Below, piece after piece: positions 33,440 through 41,611 of a stretch of DNA of 64,000 bases. The translations under genes were made by a program, and so were the position numbers. Source of the stretch: Variovorax gracilis (GTDB lineage: Bacteria; Pseudomonadota; Gammaproteobacteria; Burkholderiales; Burkholderiaceae_C); NCBI RefSeq assembly GCF_030317115.1, contig NZ_JASZYF010000017.1:48393-112392 (forward strand). Reading direction: 5' to 3'. The notes below the pieces were generated by a model. It was not told where the DNA came from and searched no databases. It saw only the letters and a program-made list of their open reading frames with translations. Numbering within the stretch: position 1 is the stretch's first letter; each line of letters opens with the position of its first letter.

Positions 33440-34418
33440 TCGAACCCCTCTGCGGATGAGCTTCGTTGGGGGCGGAAGCGATTTGCCAAGCTTCTACCGC
33501 CAACATGGCGGAGCAGTGCTGTCCACCGCCATCGATAAATACATATACATAAGCGTCAATAAGAAGTTTGATGGCGGAATCCGCGTTGCATACTCAAAAA
33601 CAGAGGAAGTCGATCACATCGACCGCATTGAGCACCGGCTGGTCCGGACAACCATGGAGATGCTCGGAATTCCAGGGGGAGTAGAGATTACGAGTACTGC
33701 GGATATTCCCTCGCACGGGACCGGCTTGGGTTCGTCCAGTGCTTTTACGGTGGGTCTTATCAATGCGCTGCATGCGTACTTGGGGCGACATGTTTCCGCG
33801 GACCAACTCGGAAGCCTCAGTTGCGAAATCGAAATAGATCGTTGCGGCGAACCCATCGGGAAGCAAGACCAGTACGCGTCCGCATTCGGCGGATTGAGTA
33901 TTATCGAATTTCATCCGGACGATAGCGTGCTGGTCACTCCGCTAGTCCTGCAGCGCCAGATCCGCGAAGCCCTTGAAAAAAACATCGTTGTCTTTTACAC
34001 CGGCATTGCCCGCAGCGCCTCCGGAATTCTGAAGGAGCAGTCGTCCAATGTGACGGAAAGTGCTGCAAAGCAGGAGCTGCTCAAGCGCATGGTCGCGCTG
34101 GTTTACCAGTTGCGAAGCGAGTTGCAAGACGGCAAGCTGGATTCAATGGGTGAAATCCTCGACGAAAACTGGCAACTGAAGAAGCAGCTCGCGTCAGGGG
34201 TCACCAACACCGCTATAGATGATTGGTATGCAAAGGCCAAATCAAACGGGGCGCTTGGCGGCAAACTCCTGGGTGCCGGCGCCGGCGGATTCTTGATGTT
34301 CTACGCGCCAGCCGAGCGTCACGACGCAATTGAGAGGGCACTCGGCCTCCGGCGAATTCATTTCGGATTCGAATCGCTTGGAAGTAGAATTATTTTTTAT
34401 AATCCGACTGATCTCTGA
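33429..34418 (+). CDS. hddA: D-glycero-D-manno-heptose-7-phosphate kinase-like GHMP kinase
   Basis: 329 residues. GHMP fold: MIISRTPLRMSFVGGGSDLP at the N-terminus, the ATP loop PSHGTGLGSSSAFTVGLI at about 94-111, and motif 3 KLLGAGAGGFLMFY. HddA phosphorylates D-glycero-D-manno-heptose-7-phosphate at C1. It overlaps the three-domain gene upstream by 11 bases and completes the set GmhA, HddA, GmhB, HddC, so a GDP-heptose product is expected. No heptosyltransferase is named with certainty in the window. Confidence 0.9.
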   Translation: MIISRTPLRMSFVGGGSDLPSFYRQHGGAVLSTAIDKYIYISVNKKFDGGIRVAYSKTEEVDHIDRIEHRLVRTTMEMLGIPGGVEITSTADIPSHGTGLGSSSAFTVGLINALHAYLGRHVSADQLGSLSCEIEIDRCGEPIGKQDQYASAFGGLSIIEFHPDDSVLVTPLVLQRQIREALEKNIVVFYTGIARSASGILKEQSSNVTESAAKQELLKRMVALVYQLRSELQDGKLDSMGEILDENWQLKKQLASGVTNTAIDDWYAKAKSNGALGGKLLGAGAGGFLMFYAPAERHDAIERALGLRRIHFGFESLGSRIIFYNPTDL

Positions 34419-34684
34419 GGCGAAATCGGGCTTGCACCTGTACTCACTTATTTCTGCTGGAGATCATGCAATCTTCCAGGTTCCTCGAATGATTGCAATC
34501 GATGGATTTTTGCTTGCATCGAAGCCTGATAGCCCGAGCCATTCGAAATGCATCTCGTGAGCATGACAATTCTCTGTTTTGTCTGACGATGCCAGAGCGC
34601 GCGGCATCCGACGATCGGGGTGTGTGTCCTGTCGCGTGAACGCGGAATTCGCGCCATCAAACCTGCTACAGAACGTTCTTCAAA
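34419..34684. other. 266-base gap, A/T-rich
   Basis: Low-GC non-coding stretch between hddA and the large glycosyltransferase. It contains the palindrome GATTGCAATC (near 34492) but no T-tract hairpin. It may hold a promoter for the two downstream genes. No ORF of interest is seen. Confidence 0.4.
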
Positions 34685-36583
34685 ATGGCCAAGTTACTGC
34701 TTAATAGCTCTCCTCGCGTATCCGTTGTCATTCCAACGCGGAATTCTGAGAAATATTTGAGGGAAGCCCTTGACAGTATTCTGGGGCAAACCTTCGCAGA
34801 CTTCGAGGTATTGATCGTAGACGACAGCTCGTCCGACGGTACCTTGGACATTATTCGCGCGTATGCGGACTCTCGAGTCAAGATTTTGACTGGGCCTGGC
34901 AAAGGCCTTGCCGCAGCCTTGAATCTCGCTATCCGCGAGGCCCGGGGTGAATTCATAGCGCGCATGGACGCGGACGACATCGCCGATACCACGCGTGTGG
35001 GAAAGCAGGTGGCCTTTCTCGACGAGCATCCTGAAGTCGGTGTCTGCGGCACATTATTCCAGCAGTTCATGCATGGCGATGCCATTCATTACCACATGGA
35101 AAATGTTCGCTATATTGACATGATGATGGGGTGCTATATCGGGCATCCTACTGCCATGTTCCGTCGGGAATTGTTTGCCAAGCACGAACTTTTCTACGAT
35201 GAATCGATGCGCTTCAGCGAGGATTACGATTTGTGGTCCCGCGCCATCCGCATCACTCGGCTCGCAAACATACCGGAAGTGCTTCTGCGCTACCGCCGGC
35301 ACAACGACAGCGCGTCAATCGTTCATGTTGAAAAAATGCATGCGTTGGACGTGGGCGTCAAATTCCGGATGATCGACTATTTGATGGACGGGCTTTCTCA
35401 GGCTGATGCCGAGCTTGTCACCGAGATGCTGCAGGGCAAACCAATGGATGAAGCCGCCAGGATTGGGCTGCTCGCGAGGTTGATCGGTGCAATCAAACAT
35501 GAGGATCTGTGTTCGCCGATCGAGTTGGTATCGCTTTTCCATCAGCTTAAACCGCTTGCTAAAGAAGATCTCATCCGTTTCTCCCGGGATTTGGTCACCG
35601 CACTTCCGATTTTTGTAATTTCTTTCAATCATCTGACGTACCTGCAAACCATCATCGAGTTTTTTGAAAAAGTCGGATTCAAGAATTTGCACGTCATCGA
35701 CAATGCGTCGACATATCCGCCACTGGTGGAATATTTGCGCGTTTCCCCGCACAAGATCCACTATATGGGGTCGAATTACAAGCACATGGTCTTGTTTGAC
35801 TCTCTGAAGTTCAAGGATCTTGTCGACAACAACTATTTCGTGCTCACCGATCCCGATGTTCTTCCTGTCGATGAATGTCCGCACAATTTCCTCTATGTTT
35901 TCCTTGATATTCTGCTTGGACACCCGACCAAGAACAAAGTCGGTTTTTCTCTGAAGATCGACGATATCCCCGATCATTACGAACTCAAAGAAAACGTCCT
36001 CAAATGGGAAGGACGCTTCTACGAAAAGTCGGCGGAATGTAACGGTGTGACCATACACGATGCGCCTGTAGATACTACGTTTGCACTGTATCGGCCTCGT
36101 AAGGAATGGCGCACCAACAATTTCTTTTCCGCATTCAGAACGGGTGCGCCGTTTACTGCGAGACATCTGCCGTGGTATCGGGATATTTCGCAACTGACAG
36201 ATGAAGAAGCGTTCTATCGCAGTGTAGACAAAGGTAGCAGCAATTGGAATGGAACCATGAGCTCCGAACAGTTGCATAAAAAATACGGCACTGGAAAAAC
36301 CACTGAAGCACAGGCCAAGGAAGCGCAGGCCATGGCGCAGAAAGCCGCCCCTCGGGGGGATATCAAGGAAACTTTTCGCCGACGCCGAATTGGCGAGTTG
36401 CGTGGCTATTTCCTGTACGGCTACTGGCCGCTGCTCAATCTGCGTACAGTCCCTTATGAGAGTATTCGCACTACACTTTACGTTTTTGGAAAAATTCCAC
36501 TGATCAGCAAGACAACTGCTGAGCAACACCACGTATATCGGATATTTGGGCTACTTCCGATCTGGAGCAAAGCCTTCTCTTGA
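34685..36583 (+). CDS. Large bifunctional-looking glycosyltransferase (GT2 plus second GT-A-like domain)
   Basis: 632 residues. Domain 1 (about 10-240) is a GT2: RVSVVIPTRNSEKYLREALD, LIVDDSSSDGTLDII, then the DxD motif in RMDADDIADTTR. Domain 2 (about 300-540) starts PIFVISFNHLTYLQTIIEFF and has HVIDNASTYPPL and FVLTDPDVLP, which resemble a second GT-A fold with Asp-Pro-Asp. The C-terminal about 90 residues include basic and hydrophobic stretches. Base composition is lower in GC than the flanks. It precedes the RgpF-like gene by 13 bases. Sugar and acceptor unknown. Confidence 0.85.
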   Translation: MAKLLLNSSPRVSVVIPTRNSEKYLREALDSILGQTFADFEVLIVDDSSSDGTLDIIRAYADSRVKILTGPGKGLAAALNLAIREARGEFIARMDADDIADTTRVGKQVAFLDEHPEVGVCGTLFQQFMHGDAIHYHMENVRYIDMMMGCYIGHPTAMFRRELFAKHELFYDESMRFSEDYDLWSRAIRITRLANIPEVLLRYRRHNDSASIVHVEKMHALDVGVKFRMIDYLMDGLSQADAELVTEMLQGKPMDEAARIGLLARLIGAIKHEDLCSPIELVSLFHQLKPLAKEDLIRFSRDLVTALPIFVISFNHLTYLQTIIEFFEKVGFKNLHVIDNASTYPPLVEYLRVSPHKIHYMGSNYKHMVLFDSLKFKDLVDNNYFVLTDPDVLPVDECPHNFLYVFLDILLGHPTKNKVGFSLKIDDIPDHYELKENVLKWEGRFYEKSAECNGVTIHDAPVDTTFALYRPRKEWRTNNFFSAFRTGAPFTARHLPWYRDISQLTDEEAFYRSVDKGSSNWNGTMSSEQLHKKYGTGKTTEAQAKEAQAMAQKAAPRGDIKETFRRRRIGELRGYFLYGYWPLLNLRTVPYESIRTTLYVFGKIPLISKTTAEQHHVYRIFGLLPIWSKAFS

Positions 36584-36596
36584 CCGGGAGTTTTTA

Positions 36597-38669
36597 ATGA
36601 AGCGTTTGTGTCTTTTTGCCGGATTTAGTGGCACCAATCAAATTGATGACCATGTAGTGCATTACGTGCGGGAGTTGTCGAGGTTTTCGGATGTCTATTA
36701 TCAGGCCGCGAATGAAGTGCGCGAGGGCGAGTTCGACAAATTGGATGGCATCGCGCGCGGTTGCTGGGCGCAAGCACACGACAAATATGATTTCGGCTCC
36801 TGGCAGAAACTGTTTTTTCGTCTCGGATGGCAGGAAGTCGAGAAATACGATGCAATCATCCTGGCCAACGACAGCAATTTCGGCCCAGTGCGAGACCTTG
36901 GTGGCTTGTTTGGGCGAATGGATGGGGCGGAGTTGGATGCATGGGGCATCACTGAGAACTATGGCGTCACGCGGCATTTGCAAAGCTACTTTCTGGTTCT
37001 CAATCGACCAGTTATCGATAGCGCGGCTTTTCGTGATTTTTTTGAATCCATCGCTATCGAGAAATCGAAGGACGATGTTTGCCTGAAGTATGAAATCGGC
37101 CTTAGCAGGCTGCTGTCAAGCAATGGCTTCTCGTTTGCTGCATTTGTGGATCGGTCCGTTCTCGATGTTCCTTTTGGGGCGGATGTATCGAGCTACCAGA
37201 ATACGCTTTTGCGGTGCGGTTCACCGTTCTTGAAGCGGAAGATCGTTTCGCTGCGTGGCTTTGCAAAGGAAGACGTTGCACACACGCGAACCTTGCTGCA
37301 AGAGTTGAGATATCCATTGGAGATTCCGGCGCCTATGCCCCCGGAGGAAATGGTGTCGACGGCAGTCGAAGCACCGGTAGAGAGCGGGTCGTCAGCGGAA
37401 ATGGAAATGCCGGCGTCACAAGCGGCAGTGCTGCCGGTGGCATCGCCGAGCGGATTATCGGTGCGTGCGGGTATCAAGCGGCTTCTGCGTCCCTTCTATC
37501 AACCTATCAAGATCCGCGTCGTAGACAAGCTGCACCGCATCGATCATCACGTCGTTCATCTGATCGACAAAACAAACCAGGTCGATAGCGATGTCGGAGT
37601 GCTGCGCAATCAGCTGGAGATTTCCTCTGGTCAATTGCGATCGTTGGAGTCATCGATTCAAAATCTGATGAATGTGACAGCTGGCGTCCGTGGTCAATTG
37701 TCTGGCGTTTTGCAAAACTCCAAGAGTGCGATTTCGCAGATCACGGATATCCAGGGGAACGTTTCGAATCTTGCGCCGCATATGAGGGATGCTGTCTCGG
37801 GCATCGCGGCTATTCAGGGAAGCGTTTCCGAACTCTCGCCGCATGTCAAGGACGGTGGCGTGCGGCTGGGCGATTTGCAGACTTCGGTCACGGAACTGCA
37901 TGGGCATCTGGATTGGGTCCAGCGTGACATCCTCATTGCCTTGATGTCGGACATCAATCTGAGGAATTCGAAGGGCTTCAAGTGCGTCACGGACTATCCT
38001 GTCGCCTACGATAGTCCGGATCATATTCACCCCGTTGGCACTGTCCTCGATCACACGCGGCATCCGCGTTTCATTCGCGCATGCGAGGACTACTTCGGCT
38101 CAGGCAAACAGTTGTCGTTCTTGGATATCGGATGCTCTGCCGGCGGCATTGTGTTGGATGCAGTGCTGCGTGGGCATATCGGCGTTGGACTCGAGGGAAG
38201 TGATATTTCCCGGCTGCAGCAACGTGCTGAATGGCGACTCCTGGGGGATTGCCTTTTCACCTGCGATGTGACCCGTCCCTTTGAGTTGAGCAGTGGCGAG
38301 GACAGTCCGTTCAAATTTGATGTGATCTCGGCTTGGGAGGTGCTCGAGCATCTCTCGCCAGATGGAGTGGAAGGGATGTTCGCCAACTTGGCGCGTCATA
38401 CGCATTCTGGCAGTGTGTTCGCGTGCTCGATATCGCAGGTGGATGGAGGGTTCACGGAGGACGGGGTACCGTTGCACCAAACTCTGGAACCATTGCCTTG
38501 GTGGAGAGAACGGGCGGCGAAGTATGGTTTCGACGTTCTTGACTCCGATGCCTTTTCGCGGCTCGACTTCGCCCGCGGGAACGGCAATTCCAGCGTTTAC
38601 TATCGGCCTGCGCACAGCTATCGTGAAAGTGAAGGCGATTGCTTCCTGGTCGTTTTCCAAAGACGGTGA
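36597..38669 (+). CDS. RgpF-like rhamnan-synthesis domain / coiled coil / SAM-methyltransferase fusion
   Basis: 690 residues. Residues 1-250 resemble RgpF: LCLFAGFSGTNQIDDHVVHY, EKYDAIILANDSNFGPV, and HLQSYFLVLNRPVI. A proline/alanine-rich linker (about 245-285) and a coiled coil (about 310-445) follow; 382-444 consists of three 21-residue repeats. The C-terminus (about 500-690) is a class I SAM methyltransferase: SFLDIGCSAGGIVLDAV and DVISAWEVLEHLSPDGVEGM. RgpF acts in rhamnose-glucose polymer synthesis. A methyltransferase fused to a glycosyltransferase-like domain through a coiled-coil spacer suggests chain capping with length measurement, as in WbdD; this is inference. Start at 36597 is set by GGGAG upstream. 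Confidence 0.85.
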   Translation: MKRLCLFAGFSGTNQIDDHVVHYVRELSRFSDVYYQAANEVREGEFDKLDGIARGCWAQAHDKYDFGSWQKLFFRLGWQEVEKYDAIILANDSNFGPVRDLGGLFGRMDGAELDAWGITENYGVTRHLQSYFLVLNRPVIDSAAFRDFFESIAIEKSKDDVCLKYEIGLSRLLSSNGFSFAAFVDRSVLDVPFGADVSSYQNTLLRCGSPFLKRKIVSLRGFAKEDVAHTRTLLQELRYPLEIPAPMPPEEMVSTAVEAPVESGSSAEMEMPASQAAVLPVASPSGLSVRAGIKRLLRPFYQPIKIRVVDKLHRIDHHVVHLIDKTNQVDSDVGVLRNQLEISSGQLRSLESSIQNLMNVTAGVRGQLSGVLQNSKSAISQITDIQGNVSNLAPHMRDAVSGIAAIQGSVSELSPHVKDGGVRLGDLQTSVTELHGHLDWVQRDILIALMSDINLRNSKGFKCVTDYPVAYDSPDHIHPVGTVLDHTRHPRFIRACEDYFGSGKQLSFLDIGCSAGGIVLDAVLRGHIGVGLEGSDISRLQQRAEWRLLGDCLFTCDVTRPFELSSGEDSPFKFDVISAWEVLEHLSPDGVEGMFANLARHTHSGSVFACSISQVDGGFTEDGVPLHQTLEPLPWWRERAAKYGFDVLDSDAFSRLDFARGNGNSSVYYRPAHSYRESEGDCFLVVFQRR
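37740..37928 (+). repeat. Three tandem 63-base (21-residue) coding repeats
   Basis: Units at 37740-37802, 37803-37865 and 37866-37928. The encoded units share the pattern I/L-Q-x-[SN]-V-[ST]-x-L-x-x-H: ITDIQGNVSNLAPHMRDAVS, IAAIQGSVSELSPHVKDGGV, LGDLQTSVTELHGHLDWVQR (one residue more per unit). Each is exactly three heptads. Similarity is greater between units 1 and 2. They lie in the coiled-coil spacer of the fusion protein. Confidence 0.85.
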
Positions 38670-38977
38670 TGAAACGACCAGGCATCGCGCAGGAGCTCGC
38701 CGACTAATCGGACTTTCCTGTCGCGATGGTCTCGAACCTCATGAACCAGGAGCGACTGGCCGTTGCCGCAACGGCGATTCCGACAAGAGGCGACGCGGGC
38801 TTCAACAGCAACGGCAAGACGACCCTGGCTACTTTCCGCGACGCACCGTTGCATCCGCCGGCCATGCCCTCGTGGAGCCGGCATTGGCCGACGTGCTATC
38901 GCGGTTCCTGAAGGCCCAACCTTGCCAAGGGCCGGCCCTTCGTGGAACTGCGCGGCAGGCGCGAAGCTAGTACCGAA
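38670..38977. other. 308-base convergent gap
   Basis: Between the RgpF-methyltransferase gene and gmd, which converge. It is GC-rich again and open in several frames, but no frame has recognisable similarity; it could be the remains of an excised or rearranged gene. It holds the 14-base perfect palindrome AAGGGCCGGCCCTT at 38927-38940. Confidence 0.5.
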
Positions 38978-40015
38978 TCAAAACGAATACCCGTGGGCAT
39001 TTCGCCGCAGGTCGGCCTCGACCATCATCTGGCAGAGCCCTTCCAGCGTGGTGACCGGTTCCCACCCGAGCTTCGCCTTGGCTTTTGCCGGATCTCCGAT
39101 CAGCAAATCGACTTCCGCAGGGCGGTGATGCCTCGTGTTGATGCGAAGTACGGTCTTGCCCGTCGTGGTATCCACGGCTGTCTCCCCGTCGCCGCTCCCC
39201 CTGAAGTCCACCGTGATATCTGCCGCCTTGAAGGCCATGCGCACGAACTCGCGGACGGTTTCGGTCCGATTCGTGGCCAGCACGTAAGTGTCGGGCTCGT
39301 CGGCTTGAAGCATTCGCCACATGCCATCGACATACTCCTTGGCGTAACCCCAATCGCGCTTGGCGTCGAGATTTCCGAGTTCCATCGTGTCGAGTTTTCC
39401 CAGCTTGATCTTGGCAACGCTATCGGTGATCTTCCGGGTCACGAACTCGCGGCCGCGAAGCGGGCTTTCATGATTGAACAGGATGCCGCTGCTGCCGAAG
39501 ATGTCGTAGCTCTCGCGGTAGTTCACCGTGATCCAGTGTGCATAGAGCTTCGCGACGCCGTAGGGGCTGCGCGGATAGAACGGGGTACTTTCGTCTTGAG
39601 GCACCGCCTGCACCTTGCCGAACATCTCGGACGTGCTGGCCTGGTAGAACCTGATCTTGGGGTTCTGAAGACGGATCGCCTCCAGCAGGTTGAGAGCTCC
39701 CATGGCCGTGATCTGTGCAGTCGTCGTAGGCTGATCAAAACTCACGCCGACAAAGCTCTGTGCCGCAAGGTTGTAAACCTCGTGGGGCTCCGCGTGCGCA
39801 ATCAGAGACAGCGAACTGCCGAGGTCGGTCATGTCGTGCGCCGACAGCTTCAGCTCAGGATGATTCTGGATTCCAAGTTCCTCGATGCGCCAGAAGTTGA
39901 CTGAACTTGTCCGGCGAAATGCCCCGTAGACCGTATAGCCCTTGCTGAGGAGGAGTTCGGCCAAGTAAGCGCCATCCTGACCGGTAATGCCTGTGACCAA
40001 GGCGCGTTTCTTCAT
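38978..40015 (-). CDS. gmd: GDP-mannose 4,6-dehydratase
   Basis: 345 residues. GITGQDGAYLAELLLSKGYT is the Gmd cofactor motif; STSEMFG supplies the Thr/Ser/Glu active-site residues and PYGVAKLYAHW the Tyr/Lys. It converts GDP-mannose to GDP-4-keto-6-deoxymannose. Start at 40015 has AAAGGAG upstream. It is the last gene of manC-wzm-wzt-gmd; ManC provides GDP-mannose. No obvious Rmd/WcaG partner is adjacent. Homologues such as DmhA/WcbK act on GDP-heptose, so the substrate could be that instead. Confidence 0.93.
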   Translation of the reverse strand: MKKRALVTGITGQDGAYLAELLLSKGYTVYGAFRRTSSVNFWRIEELGIQNHPELKLSAHDMTDLGSSLSLIAHAEPHEVYNLAAQSFVGVSFDQPTTTAQITAMGALNLLEAIRLQNPKIRFYQASTSEMFGKVQAVPQDESTPFYPRSPYGVAKLYAHWITVNYRESYDIFGSSGILFNHESPLRGREFVTRKITDSVAKIKLGKLDTMELGNLDAKRDWGYAKEYVDGMWRMLQADEPDTYVLATNRTETVREFVRMAFKAADITVDFRGSGDGETAVDTTTGKTVLRINTRHHRPAEVDLLIGDPAKAKAKLGWEPVTTLEGLCQMMVEADLRRNAHGYSF

Positions 40016-40090
40016 GGAACTCCTTTGATGCAAATATCGCGCCATGCTGGCGCTTTCCGAACGGCGTGGCGCGACCTGCTCTCTGTCTAG

Positions 40091-40801
40091 CTAGCCAACC
40101 GCTTTCTCCACGATACGGCCATGCTCCATGTGGATGACACGGTTGCATTCCTTGGCGATCAGATCCATCGAGTGAGAGGCCAGCACCAGTATCCCCGACT
40201 TGGCAACCACATCTTTCATCCGCTTCTCGGCTTTCTCGGTGAATTCTGCATCGCCGACGGACAGCCATTCGTCCATCAGAAGGATGTCGGCCTCGACGCT
40301 GGTGGAAATGGAGAAGGCCAGCCGCATCAGCATGCCGGTCGAATAGGTTCTGACAGGCATGTTGACGTACTCGCCGAGCCCGCTGAACTCGCAGATTTCA
40401 GGCGTCAGCGAGTCGATCTGCTTCTTGCTCATGCCCATCACCAGTCCGCGCAGCATGATGTTTTCGATGCCCGTCGCGTCCATCTCGATGCCCAGGGACG
40501 GGTCGATCAGGCTGGAGACCGATCCCTGCCGGACGAACTCGCCCGAGGAGGGCTCATAAACGCCGGCGAGGGTGCGAAGCAGCGTCGATTTGCCGGCGCC
40601 GTTGTGGCCGATCAGGCCCAGCCTGTCGCCGCTCTTCAGCTCCAGGTCGATGTTGCTCAGTGCCTGGACGACATTGACGCCCGTTTCCTTGCCGAAGCGT
40701 CCTCCCGTCACGGACGCCGCGAGCGTCTTCTTGAAGGAGGCCGCGCCGGCGCCGTAGATCGGGAAATTCACCGAGACATTCTTGAGAGAGATGGAAGCCA
40801 T
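40091..40801 (-). CDS. wzt: Polysaccharide ABC transporter ATPase (Wzt-type, short form)
   Basis: 236 residues. Walker A GHNGAGKST, signature YSTGMLMRLAFSI, Walker B ILLMDEWLSVGD, and switch His in LASHSMDL. It matches the nucleotide-binding domain of Wzt/KpsT/TagH-type exporters but lacks the C-terminal carbohydrate-binding domain found in O9a/O8 Wzt proteins. Its membrane partner Wzm is six bases upstream. Substrate: the undecaprenyl-linked glycan assembled by this locus. Confidence 0.92.
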   Translation of the reverse strand: MASISLKNVSVNFPIYGAGAASFKKTLAASVTGGRFGKETGVNVVQALSNIDLELKSGDRLGLIGHNGAGKSTLLRTLAGVYEPSSGEFVRQGSVSSLIDPSLGIEMDATGIENIMLRGLVMGMSKKQIDSLTPEICEFSGLGEYVNMPVRTYSTGMLMRLAFSISTSVEADILLMDEWLSVGDAEFTEKAEKRMKDVVAKSGILVLASHSMDLIAKECNRVIHMEHGRIVEKAVG

Positions 40802-40807
40802 GATTCC

Positions 40808-41611
40808 TTACAGCCAATAGACGACTCGGCGACGGTACTTCGCGAACAGGAGGCTCGACACGATCAGGCTCAAAGCGGTCCAAACCAGGATGCCCCACCA
40901 GTTGTGAGCCTCCGAGACACCGCCCATCAGGGGCGTGCGCAGCAGGTCGAGCATCTGCGCGAACGGGTTCCAGAGGATGTACTGGGCGCGTCCGGGCAAG
41001 GTCTCCGGCAGCCAGAAGACGGGCGTCAGGAACATGAGCATCTGCATCACGCTGGTGACGATCTGCGTGACGTCCCGAAACCGGGTGCAGACGAGCCCCA
41101 GCGCGAGGCCCAGGGCCTGTGCGTTCACCAGAACGAGAAGAAATGCCGGGACAAAGAGCAATGCCGACCAAGACAGGGAGATGCCAGCCCAGATCGCCAC
41201 GGGGACGTACAGCACGATCTGGTGCGCAAACTGGATGAGATTGCGCGCCATGCTCCGCCAAACGAAGAGGCTGATCGGGAAATAGCCTTGCTTGAGGTAG
41301 TTCGATGACCCGATGAAGGCATTGCAGGAGTCCGTCACCATGCTGGAGAAGAATCCCCAGAAGATGATGCCCAGTGCCAGGTGGGGGAAGAACTTGGAGA
41401 GTTCGGTGCCGAAGAGCGAACTGTAGAGCGGGCCCATGCCGCCGATCATGGCGCCCATGCTGAGCGTGAGCCACAACGGGCCCAGCATGGAGCGTCGATA
41501 GCGAAGCACGATGTCGAACCACGCCAATGTCCACCAGATGTCGGTGCGGCGAGTGCCTTCCCACCAGTCTGCCCAAGCGCTGCGATGCAAGTTGGAATGT
41601 GCCTGGCTCAT
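40808..41611 (-). CDS. wzm: Polysaccharide ABC transporter permease (Wzm-type)
   Basis: 267 residues with about six membrane helices. The N-terminal amphipathic segment (TDIWWTLAWFDIVLRYRRSM) and the motif RYRRSMLGPLWLTLSMG are typical of the ABC-2 O-antigen/capsule exporter family; the C-terminus ends KYRRRVVYWL. It starts four bases inside the manC stop and is followed by wzt. Exports the lipid-linked polysaccharide across the inner membrane. Confidence 0.93.
   Translation of the reverse strand: MSQAHSNLHRSAWADWWEGTRRTDIWWTLAWFDIVLRYRRSMLGPLWLTLSMGAMIGGMGPLYSSLFGTELSKFFPHLALGIIFWGFFSSMVTDSCNAFIGSSNYLKQGYFPISLFVWRSMARNLIQFAHQIVLYVPVAIWAGISLSWSALLFVPAFLLVLVNAQALGLALGLVCTRFRDVTQIVTSVMQMLMFLTPVFWLPETLPGRAQYILWNPFAQMLDLLRTPLMGGVSEAHNWWGILVWTALSLIVSSLLFAKYRRRVVYWL

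Noticed and set aside
38726..38911. 61-codon open frame in the convergent gap after the RgpF-like gene
   Set aside because: No ribosome-binding site or recognisable motif; likely chance.
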